64,000 nt of DNA from Trichostrongylus colubriformis (taxonomy: Eukaryota; Nematoda; Chromadorea; Rhabditida; Trichostrongylidae), in the NCBI GenBank assembly GCA_963978905.1, contig OZ022258.1, positions 41,152,591 through 41,216,590 of the forward strand, written 5' to 3'. A program made the position numbers and the translations under genes. Within the stretch, counting starts at the first letter, position 1. Every line of letters begins with the position of its first letter. The notes under the pieces were generated by a model, which was not told the DNA's origin, did not search any database, and worked only from the letters and a program-made list of their open reading frames with translations. Below are positions 11,967 to 23,784 of this stretch, piece by piece.

Positions 11967-12518
11967 GGTTCTGATATATGCTGCCAATGTATCGACCGCT
12001 TAATTGCCTAGCGTTCCAAATAATGGTGCATGTATTTCGATACTGTGATTTACATGGACGATCAAAACACGATCTAGATTTATGATTGCAAAGCGAGCAA
12101 TTCATTCTCTCATGCGGTGCTAGCAACAATACTGGGTATCGACCACTAGACTACGCAAAATTCAGTCGATAAGTGGCATATGGAGCTACCACCAATATGT
12201 AGGAAATAGATGCTCAGCAAATGGGCAAATTGCTACCAATTGATGCAGTTGAATCCAATTCTAACAATCCCTAAACTATCTAAACTCCCAATAGTGACCA
12301 CTTCAGCCGAAAGGTTGCTGATTAGTGGATTTACTCATGCCGATCCTGAGCAATGATCGTCGATGTCACTGTAACAAAAAGGTATTGACAGCTGAATCAT
12401 CTGAACCTCTGAAAAATGTTGACCCTCCTCAGCGGTGATCTTCGATATCGGTAACTATCTATCACCTATATGTAAGGAGAAGATGCTCAGCAAGAAGTCA
12501 GCATCGACCATTTCCCCA
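11967..12518. other. No gene recognised
   Basis: AT-rich DNA with short open frames only. I see no repeat match or exon signal. Confidence 0.45.
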
Positions 12519-12930
12519 CTATATAATTCTATTAAGCTATTCGCGCAGTAGTGTGCGATAGCCCAACCGATAGACGTATACGGAACATTAAATAACTTAT
12601 TTCCCATACCGACTCGTGTAACTGAGGCATGAACTGCAGCTATACTAGTGGAATCTAGTGTGAGCCGGTTGTTACATTACCGGGTTACCTGAGAGCTGTC
12701 CAAACGCCCGGAAACGTTAAAGGAAGAGGGGCGCTTCGTTGGATTTTCCGCGAATCAAGAAGCTACGAGCGAAATACAGGCCTCTGACGAGACGAGAAGA
12801 CCAAATCCCTGAGCTGACAGAAATTTCATCATAAGTCTGGTACTGCACACAAAAAAAAAGCAGTCTAATTGAAAAGCTGCATATATTCGAAAATCTAGAA
12901 GATCTTAAGAGGAAAGTCTTCCAACTCATG

Positions 12931-14520
12931 ACGCGCTTTTTGCAAGCTGCTCTTGCACGTATGAGGGTACGTAGAGGAAACATATAACTGATGTCCATTT
13001 TTGCTGAGCGGCCCTACGAATGCAAAAAACGGGGTTGATGGTTTGATCTCCACTGAGAACAAATTTTTGCAGAATTCAGATTCTCAGTTTTTGGGCTTGA
13101 AAACATTTGAATATGAAGATTAAGTACAGTGATCACATTGAGAGTTCCGGACTGCCCTCGATTGCCAGTTTTCAGCAAGTTTGACAACCCAAATTTCTGG
13201 CCTTTAAGCGCTCACAGCGCTCGAACGAGGCGTTTTTGCGCCAAACGCATTTAATATTCGTGTTCAGGAGGTCGAACTACTGTCAGGGGGGTGTAGGTTG
13301 GGACACACGAATCTAGGCCGTGACCCTGTAACAGCCTGTTGCCTTTGACCTAAGCCTTAAATAATTCAGACAATTTGTTCATGTAAATGGTGTCCTCCTT
13401 GCAAGTCTGTTCCGTTGTATAGTCAAATTATCTGAATTATTCATGTCACAGGGCAAAGGCCACAGACTGTCACAGGGTCACGGCCTAGATTCGTGTGTCC
13501 CAACCGTCACTCCTGTCAGGGGTGAGTTTCCAGCCCAATTGAAGTTTTGACCCAAATTCGAAAATCTGAGCTGGGCATTGGTATACCTTCGACTGCACGT
13601 TCAACGAAGGAGACGACGGTATCACTTGTCAAGAAATCTTGACTATTCCTCTTGCTTGATGCTTGGTAGGCTTGCTCGATTTTCATCAATGGAATATGCA
13701 CAATGGAAACTGTAGAAGTGATATCATATCTGAGTCATATCTGAAGACGAAAAAGTGAATAACTAACAAATTCATCGAATTGTTAGTTATTCACTTCTAC
13801 AAGTAGAAAGGGCATCATGTACCCATGACCAAATGTACTTTCTAGAAGTTAAGATTAAAAGTTGGATTCGGCTGGAATCGTCCCCAAGGGTAGTTTGTCT
13901 CCTTGAACACGAACATGGTACTCATTTTTGTGCGAATTTGAGCGCTACGGACCCGTACGGGTCCAAATAAGTCAGACCATCAAATTCACTGAAAATTCGT
14001 AAATAGAATCAGTCTGACACGCTGTCAACGAAAATCATAGTCATTTGGCATAAACAGACATATCTGAAGACGAAAAGTAAAGGAAAAATGAAATGCTGAG
14101 GTTTCGCAAGGTCGGGACCCGAACCAACAACCCATCCACATTTGCCCGTTTGCAAGTCCATCGTCGTATCCAGTAGCCCACCCAACCGCTGCAGCATCCT
14201 CTCATCGAGGAACGGTTTGAAACTGCTAGGCACTTTTATTACATGGTGGAGATAAGATTTTATTTTTTTTCCATATTTGACTTCGTTTCGCATGTGAAAT
14301 ATCTAGAAGAACACCATCGGATCTGCACATGATTAAAGCCACAAGGAGTATCATTACAAGAAGTGGGTTAAATCGCCCCATTAAAAAAAATTCTTCACTC
14401 CTATTTTGGTATTCGTAGGGCCGCTCAGCAAAAGTGGAATCAGTCATATGTTTAATGTAGGTACCCCCATATAATGGGAAAAAAACCTGTTTTCCGAAAG
14501 CGCGTCATGACCTGAAAGAG
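12931..14520. mobile_element. ~1.6-kb foldback element with nested palindrome
   Basis: Arms at 12931-13022 and 14412-14520 share CATGACGCGCTTT, ACATAT(A/G)ACTGAT and TTTTGCTGAGCGGCCCTACG in inverted order. The interior has no recognisable protein. A 210-bp palindromic MITE (13296-13505) and a short hairpin (13753-13797) lie inside it. Confidence 0.6.
13296..13505. mobile_element. Palindromic MITE family F, 210 bp
   Basis: GGTTGGGACACACGAATCTA at the left is exactly inverted at the right end. The arms continue through GGCCGTGACCCTGT and AAATAATTCAGA, with a spacer of about 50 bp. No other copy is seen in the window. Confidence 0.75.
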
Positions 14521-14810
14521 CTCCTTTGTTAATTTTTACGATTTCATTTCTTCAAAGCGCCAGCGGCTGTCCAAAACAAAAAACGCTCTTTATTATCAGA
14601 ACCACAAGGCAATTCTGAATCCACGAAGCATCAATCGCAAAGCGGAAAAACTTCTATCAACTTTTTCAGCACGTACAGAGTTTTTTGTTTCTACAAGTAC
14701 TCGAAAAGTGCTGCACTGTGTGCATCTTATCGAGCTTCGACTGATCTGATAAAGTGATTCGTTCACGGAAAAATAAGTTTTTCTGTCACCCAAATACTTA
14801 TGTTGTATTT

Positions 14811-15123
14811 GCCTGATGTGGGCTGCATGCAGAGTTTCACGCAAAAAATATGAATCCGATACAGCATCACAAAGTCTCAGTAGGGTGGGCGGGGCTTCCT
14901 AGCAAGTGCCCACCACTTCGTCCGCGGCGGTCGTGGACGCACTGTAGGAACTGGAAGTTACGTAAACAGTCCCACTCTCCGTTCCCAACCGCGGAGCACG
15001 ACGCGACGGGACCTCACTCGAAAGCCTCGCCCACCCGGCCGAGAATTTGGGGAGCTGTATCTTAGCCGATTTCTCACTTTTCCGCGTGAAACTTTGCATG
15101 AAACCCTTATTAAGCAAATACAA
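14811..15123. mobile_element. Palindromic MITE family G, copy 1
   Basis: TTGTATTTGCCTGATG, GCATGCAGAGTTTCACGC, TACAGC and the GGGTGGGCGGGGCTTCC block are all repeated inverted on the right side. The outer flanks (14590-14810) also belong to a larger repeat, a relative of which is at 17080-17290. Copies 2 and 3 are at 25203-25533 and 61163-61424. A 58-bp segment of the right end is duplicated in tandem up to 15182. Confidence 0.75.
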
Positions 15124-15182
15124 CTACAAGCAAATACTTTGCATGAAACCCTTATTAAGCAAATACAACTACAAGCAAATAC

Positions 15183-15930
15183 TTAAAAACACCGGAAGGG
15201 GTAATTTCCACAGACTGTGAATATGAAAGTAGGGGTGCTCAGTGTAAAGCAAAGAAAGATCCAAATAAAACAGCAAAAACTAGAGAAATACGAGCTCAAA
15301 AATTGGGGAAAGCGAACCAGATGCTTGTGACATTCGGCTTATACGGTAATCAGAGTTACCAAGCGCTTTATGTCAGCAAACCAAAACCAAAATCCTGAGA
15401 GGTGTGGATAAACGCGTGTATGTACTGTCTTGAACTGGATACTGAAGAAGCCAGATGTCACAGGCGTCTGATTTAGTCACCTCCAAAACTGCATTCTCTT
15501 TTGCGCCTCTCTGTGTCACTAGCTGGTGGTTTAGATTGCACATAGGTGATAGGCTGAATGGGCCGGCCGCGAACATTGTTCTGCTCCCGCCGGCGTCTCC
15601 GCTGCCGAATAATGGCACCACGACTCGGGGTGTGTACCCTTATGTCAGAATTTCGCACCGCGGCATGTCGCAAGCGAAAAAATGCGGACGAGCTAAAGGT
15701 GCCATGTTGTTGGGTCCCGAAGCGATTACAAGTCAACTGCGTATCGCCCCTAGCATTAACGTGTAATCGTGCAGCGACCCAACTACCGCGACGCGCATAG
15801 CTCGCACACACTGCGTCGCACGCCGCTCCCCGTCGCGTGAATTCCTTACATAAGGGTACACACCCCACGACTCGCACTGGTGCGGGATCATGATAATACC
15901 CCAGGCCACGCTTCTTCGATCTAGCTTTGC
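15183..15930. other. No gene recognised
   Basis: The segment includes a GC-rich stretch (15550-15880) where the word GGGTGTGTACCCTTATGT at 15637 has an inverted partner near 15850. Open frames there lack recognisable domains. Confidence 0.4.
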
Positions 15931-16450
15931 TGGGTGGGAGTCGACTGGTCGAATTTTCGCTTCGCGGCGTCGTCAGTACTAGTCGTTTGGGATTCCGCTC
16001 AAGACCCAATGGGCTGGTACCGTAAGGGACTTTTAAAGATTGCACCTATTTTTAGCAATGTGTTGTGAAATAGAATTCCTTAAGACTACAATATGAGCTC
16101 TCCATCGTCCTCCAAAGCTAAGTTCTATGGTACTTGAGGTTGTTATTGGTTGTTGTGTCATCTTGATAGGTTTCGTCAACTGTTAGTGCTCCTGAAGAAA
16201 CTACAATGGATCACGCACTGCAGAATGAGAGAGATCAATAACATTTAGATTACCTTTAATATTTCAGTTCTCTCAGATAGAATAAGAACAAAGACAAATA
16301 GCCGCCCACGATGAGAATAGGTGCAATCTTCAAAGGTTCCATACGGTACCAGTCCATTGCGTCTTGAGCGGAATTCCAAGCGACTCACACTCGCCGCGCC
16401 GTTCACCGCGGACGGTCGCGCGAAAATTCGACCAGTCGACCCCCACCCAG
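15931..16450. mobile_element. MITE family A, copy 2, 520 bp
   Basis: It begins CTGGGTGGGAGTCGACTGGT and ends with the inverse ending CACCCAG. The interior matches the reverse complement of copy 1 (675-1216), including ATCAATAACATTTAGATTACC and CGCCCACGATGAGAATAGG. Confidence 0.85.
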
Positions 16451-16657
16451 TTTTGCTACACGTGACCTAGGTGGTGTGTTTTCGAAGAACATACACTCCT
16501 AGCTCTCACTTCCTCCTTATCCCTCATGGTGCCTTTACACTAAAATATTATTCACAAACGATGTTAAACCAGATATCGATGTTATGTTCTGCTTGGATTT
16601 GGTACAGAGCACCATGTTTTCTGCCAAAAAGTTTGAAATCCCACGTAAAGTACGCAC

Positions 16658-16803
16658 CTTTGCAAAATGGCTTCATTGGTTTTCACACGAACACCTTTGA
16701 GATGACTTTGTAGGTCTTTTCTCTGCGAAGAGTTCATCGCCAACTTTTTGGATCTTTTAAGAACTTCTTCGAAACTCTGCTGATCTCCTCGATGTAGACC
16801 AAC
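16658..16803 (-). CDS. Probable Argonaute-family exon: linker 1 to start of PAZ
   Basis: The 146-nt minus-strand exon has acceptor tattttgcag and donor gtgcgt. It ends in phase 2 and encodes SSQRKDLQSHLKGVRVKT. The pattern S-Q-R-x(4,5)-(L/I)-K-G-(V/L)-x-V is where linker 1 meets the PAZ domain in Argonautes, and the preceding SFEEVLKRSKKL is compatible with linker 1. Orientation and order fit the exons at 28129-23785. The frame stays open upstream to 16929, so the 5' boundary is uncertain. Exons between 23785 and 16803 were not found. Confidence 0.4.
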
Positions 16804-17290
16804 CTGCAAAATAGACTCGTGCAACAGGTGTGGATAGCGTTTTGCCTCATAAAGTTTACAGGAGAGACATTCTGCATAATCAAAGCCTAATTTGCGAGAA
16901 TAGCGGGATGAGAGCTGAATCCAGAGCACGACATTTAAAGATTTTTATTTACGAAGAGAAAAGTGCCTCTGTTCACATTTTCTACCGTAATCAAAATGAA
17001 AATCTCCTTGTCACCTACATACGTAGCGTTGACAAGTTCGATAGGTCGAGCCTACGTATGTACTTGAATTTTTGGTCGAGCTACTCGGAGACAGCATCCT
17101 GCAGTTCAGATCGCACCATGAAGAAGGCAATCCCGAGCCCGCAAAGATTCAATCGCGAAGCCGGAAGGCTTCCAACAACTTTTTTTACAGGTACGGACAC
17201 TTTTTTGTTCCTACAAGTTCTCGAAAAGTGCTGCACTGTGCAAATTTTTTCGAGCTTCGACTGATCTGATAAAACGATTGGACCCACCCT

Positions 17291-18308
17291 ATTTTGCGGT
17301 CGTCTTTAACAGACAATGTGGGGTCTGGAAGACTGGTGCGAAGGTCTTCAGTCCATAAAGCATACTGTAAGACAATCACGGGACTACTGTAGGTCACTTC
17401 GCACCTCATTTCGCACCTCCTAGCCCTGCCGGTGGGGCGACCCTATTTGACTACTTGTACCCTCTGTTGGCCTTTAAGACGCAAAAAGTAATGCACGTGT
17501 ACAAGGGGAAAGGTGAAAGTGTATTAATAAAGAAGATCATCCGTAATCTACAATAACACTTCATTGTTACAAACCAATTTCAAGTTTATTATCGGTGACC
17601 CATGATCGCGTTACGCATAAATGCCTAAAAAATCCTCTTTGTCAGCTATTTGATACATTATGGGCAATGGAACACCCCACTAGCCTCTAGGAGAATTAAC
17701 ACCTATGGCGTGATGAAATAGGTGAAGAGAAGGTGGGGATGTAAGATAATGGGGATCAGGAGTTGGGCGAGTGCCTAGTACACATAAAATTTTGAGCAAC
17801 AGTTGAAATTGCGTGCTGGTGGTGATCAATCCTGGAAGGAAGATGGAAGCCGTAATGGACGCTGTGGGATGCTGAGAGATTAATGCGGAAGGATAGAAAC
17901 TGGAAGTGAAGATGTGGATTGCTGAGGGGTTTGATGGTAACGAGACAGGAGTAGGATATGAAACGGGAGCCGATGATGTGAAAAATGGGTTTTGTGATAA
18001 TGCTTAGTCCACATACAACAGGAGGTGCTGCAAGCATGGCGCCATAGTAAGATGAGAAAAGGAAAGACTCAAAAACTGGAAACATGGGGGGGGGGAGCGT
18101 GAGATGTGACGTAGTAGGATCCATGCACAGGTAATCTCCGTGGTTTGCATGCAGTTGTGCTGGGGTGATGGGAGCGGAAAAATCTTAGATGGGAAAGTTC
18201 CTGTGTAAGCCTGAACGATTTCTCATGCAAAACTACATCTTAGAAAAGAGATCAATTGTTCTTATCGAACCTGTATAAAACCTCTTGTATGACCTCTCAG
18301 AGTAAAAT
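17291..18308. other. No gene recognised
   Basis: The minus-strand frame 18124-17756 is low-complexity and has no domain. No repeat structure is evident apart from a poly-G run near 18090. Confidence 0.4.
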
Positions 18309-18938
18309 CCTACTATCGGCTAAGTGTGTCTGTTGGTGTGTGTGTGTGTGTGTTTGAGCGGAAATTCATATCTTGCGACGCAGCAAAGCTAGGACTCTGA
18401 ATTTTTGAAGTGATATAGGGGGTCGTAAGGGAACATCAATGGTGAGGGAGAGGGACTGATAGCAACTGATAAGAACTGATAAGGAGCTTCGAAAGGCAAA
18501 TGGCGGGAAATTGATATCTCATGTCGCAGGAAGCTGGGACTCTGAATTCTCAAAGTGATATGGGGGTGGTAAGGGAACATCAATGGTGAGGGAGCGGGAA
18601 TGATAGCAACTGATAAGGACTGATAAGGAACTTCGAAATGCGAATGGCGGGAAATTGATATCTCGCGTCATAGTAAAGCTTTGACTTTGAATTTTACATA
18701 CCAGTTGGGCTGGCGCACACTACTATCGCGTCACACATGGGAGGATGCATAATAGCTTGATCGACCGATGCGGAAGGACGAGATTGAGAAGAGGGATCCT
18801 GTTTCCTTTCCCTGTTTTTGCAAATTCCTTTTTTTGCGAACCGTTCGATTGATGATACTGATCGATTGATAAGATCGAGCCCAATTAGCATGCTTCCATG
18901 TGTGACGCGCGCAGTAGTGTGCGCTCGCCCAACTGATA
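18309..18938 (+). mobile_element. Compound element copy 2 with terminal family D palindrome
   Basis: CCTACTATCGGCTAAG and a (GT)n tract open it. Minisatellite units start near 18361, 18507 and 18651, and the family D palindrome follows at 18701-18938. The organisation and junction match 8409-9860, but the copy is shorter because the microsatellite and the number of units are smaller. Confidence 0.65.
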
Positions 18939-19984
18939 GGTAAGAAAAGACATTACGTCAAATAGAGGTGTGAAAGGGCCACCCTATGGATTAGTTCCCC
19001 TAAGGCGAGAATGTTTGTTCTTCCCTAATCTATTAATTAGCTGACAAAAAGAATATTTTGAGGTACACATGCGTGGCGGGATCACGTGTCACTGATGATA
19101 AAATTGAGATTGGTTTGTTACTGCAAACTACGATAAAAGTTCTTTATTTATACACTTTCATCTTTTACCTTGAACATGTACATTACTGCGTGGTGACCTA
19201 CACTTGTCCCGTAATTATCATACCAAATATTTTATAGACTAGAGGTGCACATCCTCGTCGCTAATGAATTCAAGTAGGAGGATGTTATATATGGGCGAAG
19301 ATATATTCTCAAGATACGATGAACTACATAGTACTACTACCACTATTATGCCGTTCACTCCCTGCCTCTACACTACATATAAATGAACAGCATACAAAAA
19401 ATACCTGTTTCACAACATTGTAGTAAAACGTAATAAGATCCATGTCCAACTCGTAAAAGAGTGAGTTAACCACTGAAAATGAACAGGGCTGTCACATACA
19501 TTGAACAACGTTCTTTAACAGCATCATTGAAAGCACATTCCACGCTAGCTAAGTGGAACAATTCCCAGTGTGCAGCATGCATGGTCCCAAAGGTACATAG
19601 AGGTTGCGCCGTTTGCGCGGACTAGGACGCAATGCTGAGGGCACTCTGATTTAAGGCACCTTTGTGCGAATACTGATGCATTAATCTTCCTTTAGTCCCA
19701 CTCTCTTTTAGTCTGTTTCTCTTTTCGAATACATGCAGTGACAGTGGAAGTAGGCGATAAATCCTCAATGTATGGAGGAGGTAGCGTTTGAAATGGACCA
19801 TATCATAAAACCGACAAGGAAAGATCCAGGGTGGCGGTTCCAGTTAAATTACATACAATAGGGCCTTATTCTCTGACAGTGATCTCTGAACTTTTCATAA
19901 CGATTCTCTAAACAAAGTTACAAGCTGCAAGCTTCAGATGATATTGGATCTTAATGACGAGACACGTCATACGTGTGAGTGCTG
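18939..19984. other. No gene recognised
   Basis: AT-rich. One stretch (about 19530-19560) weakly resembles the end of the family C palindrome. Nothing else is supported. Confidence 0.4.
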
Positions 19985-20150
19985 CTAAGCTATGGTAAAT
20001 ATACCATTGAGAAGCTGAGTTAATGAAAAAGGGTCTCGGCAGTGTAATGGATTAGCACATATGCCCGGAAAGCATGGAGTGCGGTATCAAGTCCCGTCCG
20101 AGGCGAAATCTATTGCCCACAACATACTGATGACAAAGTTACCAGCATTT
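19985..20150 (+). repeat. tRNA-derived SINE family 1, copy b
   Basis: The leader CTATGGTAAATATACCATTG is followed by the core 20033-20104, which has AATGGATTAGCACATATGCC and box-B-like TATCAAGTCCC. The tail TTGCCCACAAC follows. Acceptor ends GTCTCGG and CCGAGGC still pair. Confidence 0.7.
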
Positions 20151-22129
20151 CTTGATTGGCAGAGGCATAAATGCGCGACAAGATGTGTTGCTTATCGGTG
20201 ATCTGGCATAGCGGCAATTGCTAGCATACAATTCCTATATACTAGACAATGGCTATGGTAAAATCGAAGTTGGAGCTTTTGCATTTCGTGATACTTCTTC
20301 TATTAGTTCCAAGAGACACTTTTATTCTGATAGCACCACACTTCACAATTTCCAGACCAGGATACCACCAACTCCAGAGAAAACATGCCCTTCCACCTCT
20401 GAAACCGATGGATCCATAGTGGCATATCAATCACCACATGCAATTTCACGTCTGCCGCTTGCCATGCGGCAAATGTGGTAGGCATTTGTGGTCATGGCAC
20501 TCACTTATACCGTCAAATTATCGATCCCACATGTGGCTATGAAACAAATTGATTAGGTTCGTGAGAAAAGAAATGACAAACTGCGGTAAGATCGAGATGG
20601 CTACGTTCTTAGAGCTAACAAAAGAAGATTTTTGAAATACAAAAAGGTCGGCTCCAGAAATTTGCGTACCGTTGTCCAGCTTTTATGAATCGTAACACAT
20701 ACCGCAGTGCCAGGCCTTCGTGAGATCTCTCTTTCTATCCATGCATTTTCGCCCCCGTTCATCAAGATGTAGCCTTGTAACTTCGTTCAAAGAATCGTTT
20801 TGTAATTTGGGCGCAAACAGGACTGGGGTTCTAGAATAGCATTCTGATATTTGCATCATGACAAACGGCAATTCCGTTCTAGAATCCCTCCATGGTGAGC
20901 AAACTAAACATAATTTAGATCAATGGTCCAGTCAGAAGTATGAATATAATTTGTTTCACAGCATCACGTGTGCGACCAATAAACGAGGACATCGGAAAGA
21001 TCGACAGCGTTATTAGACATTTCCACAGCATCATTACGATCTTGCGCCTGTCCATTTACCTGGATGTTATTTTTTCTTTTATTCTGAGTTCGTACAACTC
21101 TCAAAAGGTTGCTAACAACAAAGCACGAAGGATAGTTCTCGGTTTTAAACGATCCCTTTACGGAAGTCGCCACGCTTTCTAAATAGTTTCATTCAGAATC
21201 GTGGTGGCAAGTGAATGCGATTTGGCCTATACAACGACTTGCGGGGCCCAGTCGAGAAACAATTCTGTGTTTTTATACTCCAGGAGGAGACTGGCACCAA
21301 GTCACCGACACTGAAGGGATGGGAAGCTTGGTGGCCCGGTTGAGCGTTAATGCGGGATTTGTCCCCGAACCAGAGAGTGAGAGAGCGCGCCAGCTATCAC
21401 CACACCACTTCCGCTATACGGTGTTGATACTGAAGAGATAATTTGGGTGAACATTTTCCTATTTTCCTCCTGACAAAAACCCATCAACTTCTCAAATTTT
21501 ACTTTTTGACGCCATAACACACATCTGGGTTATCATGGAAAACATCTCACCAAAATGACTCGGTCCGGGAGCTTGCGCTAATTAGTGATATCACATAAGA
21601 CGACAGTTCGCCTCTCCTTCTGTAGCAAATAATTTTCAGTGACTTCTAGATGCCTCCAGAGATAACTTTCCCAGGGCTATGCATAAGTGGTCTAGCCGGT
21701 CACACGAAGACAGACTACTAAAAAATGCTTTAAAAACTCTCTTGTAGATTTGGTAAAACACTCAGAGCAGGGTTCCACGGAAAAACTACCACAGATCTAC
21801 AGCAAAAAAGTGATACCGGGAATGAAATCGTTAAGCTCCTGCCAGCCAGTGCTAGACAAAAGCTTTAGGGAACAAGATAATGTTGCGCAAAAAGTGAAGC
21901 AAATGACACTCACATCCAAATGCGAGCGCGTAGTTTGAATTTTCGAGAGTCTTCACGGAACTATAGGCCCCCAACCATGCTCGTACACCTGGAGCGATGA
22001 CAGGCTGCAAACAAAGAGGAGTAGATGTAAAATGTGAAATTTATTCAATATTAGTCTATGCTGCGAAGCATTCAAAAAACACCATACAAAACAAACACCA
22101 AATACAATATTTACCGAATCACAAAAAAA
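20151..22129. other. No gene confirmed
   Basis: The minus-strand frames at 20871-20683 and 21173-20964 have no identifiable domain. No strong inverted or tandem repeat is seen. This lies in what would be an intron of the proposed Argonaute gene. Confidence 0.35.
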
Positions 22130-22440
22130 AACGTGGCATTTTGCACTTGCCTTAGGCGCCCTTTATCAGCCTTTATCAGTTGACACCACTTTGGATCCTC
22201 CACTAATGGTGTCCCCGTACCACCTACTATAGATCCTGTGAGTGCCAACGCTCTAAGATTAACGCAAAAAAGAGCTACAATTCAGTGGCATTCACTGCTT
22301 AACACCCCTAATCAGTCTTTATCAGATATAATCACTTTCAATCTTCTGCCACCGATGTAGTATTAACCTATAGCGATGAAGATCATCACTATTAAGGAAC
22401 CCAAGTTCATCTTTTACTCAGTCTCAGCCTAAATCAGTGA
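22130..22440 (-). repeat. Decayed minisatellite units of the compound element
   Basis: Motifs such as CTTTATCAGTTGACACCACTT and CTTTATCAG(A/T)TATAATCACT are inverse forms of the GATAGCAACTGATAAGG unit found at 9000-9600. Copies are strongly diverged. Confidence 0.45.
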
Positions 22441-22463
22441 CTCATGCCTGTAACCTCATTTAA

Positions 22464-22651
22464 AGGCACATTCCGCGCTCGCTGATGGGTGGAGTAACCA
22501 TTTGACTTTCCATTGGTTGTCGGCGGTTGGAAGGCGGTCTCTCCTCGCCCTATTTCCTGCAGTGGGGCGTGGAGAGGCCGCCTCCCAACCGCCGACAACC
22601 AATGGAGAGTCAATTGGTTACTCCACCCATCAGCGAGCGCGGAATGTGCCT
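22464..22651. mobile_element. Palindromic MITE family C, copy 2 (TTAA target site)
   Basis: The arms of about 75 bp are nearly exact inverses: AGGCACATTCCGCGCTCGCT, GGTGGAGTAACCA and CATTGGTTGTCGGCGGTTGG. TTAA lies at 22460-22463 and 22652-22655. This is better preserved than copy 1 at 2104-2286. Confidence 0.88.
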
Positions 22652-22800
22652 TTAACGTCAATTAGGCTTCTAACAATCTAACAATAAGTGATGAGTCATT
22701 GGGTTCCCATGGTTCGGGACCTCATCTCTTTGTACCATCTATTAACAAAGAAGGCAACTTGGGAGCGCCTCCTCGCAGCTTCATTGTAGCATCACATCGG

Positions 22801-22956
22801 CTTACAGTTAACCTCATTTTTCCTCATCTATACGTTTCTCACAGGCATATTATGTTTCTTACAGTTAGCCTCATCCTTTCCTCATCTATGTTTCCTCACA
22901 AGCATATTATATTCCTCACAGTTAACCTCATCTTTACTCATATACTTGTATCTCTG
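22801..22956 (+). repeat. 57-bp minisatellite, about 2.7 units
   Basis: Units start at 22801, 22858 and 22915 with CTTACAGTTAACCTCAT-like sequence and contain CATATTAT. The frame at 22699-23022 is a translation of this array. Confidence 0.7.
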
Positions 22957-23219
22957 TATCTCTCTCAGGCATATCTCAGGATAGCAGTGCTTTATTTGCT
23001 CTTCCATATATCCATTTATTAATCGTGTTACGCATATCATTTCGTATACCACGAATAAAGTTTAATTACCCAAGTTTGAGGATCGGTGCGTACAAAACTA
23101 TCGCTCAAGGTCCGTTACGTCTCAACCCGCGTGGCACTCACATAGAGAAAAGGCGAGCAGAGGATCTTCAAGTATCTTCCCACCATCGATCAGAGGACCG
23201 TGACTTTTGGCAGCCGCGA

Positions 23220-23525
23220 TACAGCCCTTACCAGTTGTTATCACGATCGTCCCCATTCATTAGTTTCACTAAAATCACACAAAACCTGTAAATGTCAATT
23301 CTTTGTAGTCTTCCCAGAAGGTACAGTAAATTTGTTGACCCTCACCTCAAAACACTCCTAGCTGTTATCAGTATCGGTCACCCACCACCAGTGAGCAAGT
23401 GCTACCCCTTCCCCCACATCTCCTCCAAAAATCAGGGTCCCAACTTTTCTACGATGTGAAATACGACTTTCGTGACAAACAGACAGCTACACATACATGG
23501 CGGATCACACGTAGTAGGATACTGG
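23220..23525 (-). repeat. Compound element remnant, reverse orientation
   Basis: Minisatellite-type motifs (GTTATCAG, CACCACCAGTGAGC, CCCAACTTTTCTACGATGTG) run into GTGACAAACAGACAG and GTAGTAGGATACTG. These correspond to the inverted start of the elements at 8409 and 18309. Confidence 0.5.
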
Positions 23526-23784
23526 TTCCATACAGAAATGGTTGCTCTCTGCGTAAAAACAGACCAATATGACCAAGTGTCAACCAATATGTATGTATAG
23601 CAGTGCTGCGCACTGCGCATTGCTTTAAGAAGGCTGATGCACTTACTCCACAAAGCTCCGAATTGCTCAGTAGTTGCTGCTCACGAGTTATGAAATATAT
23701 CGAACTACGACATAACAGCCACTTTTCAACGAATTCCCTAAATCTGTGAGTAATATTAAGGGTTTTGGTGAAGTCTACCATACC

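Noticed and set aside
17756..18124. 122-residue minus-strand frame
   Set aside because: Low complexity, no domain, no splice sites, no neighbours.
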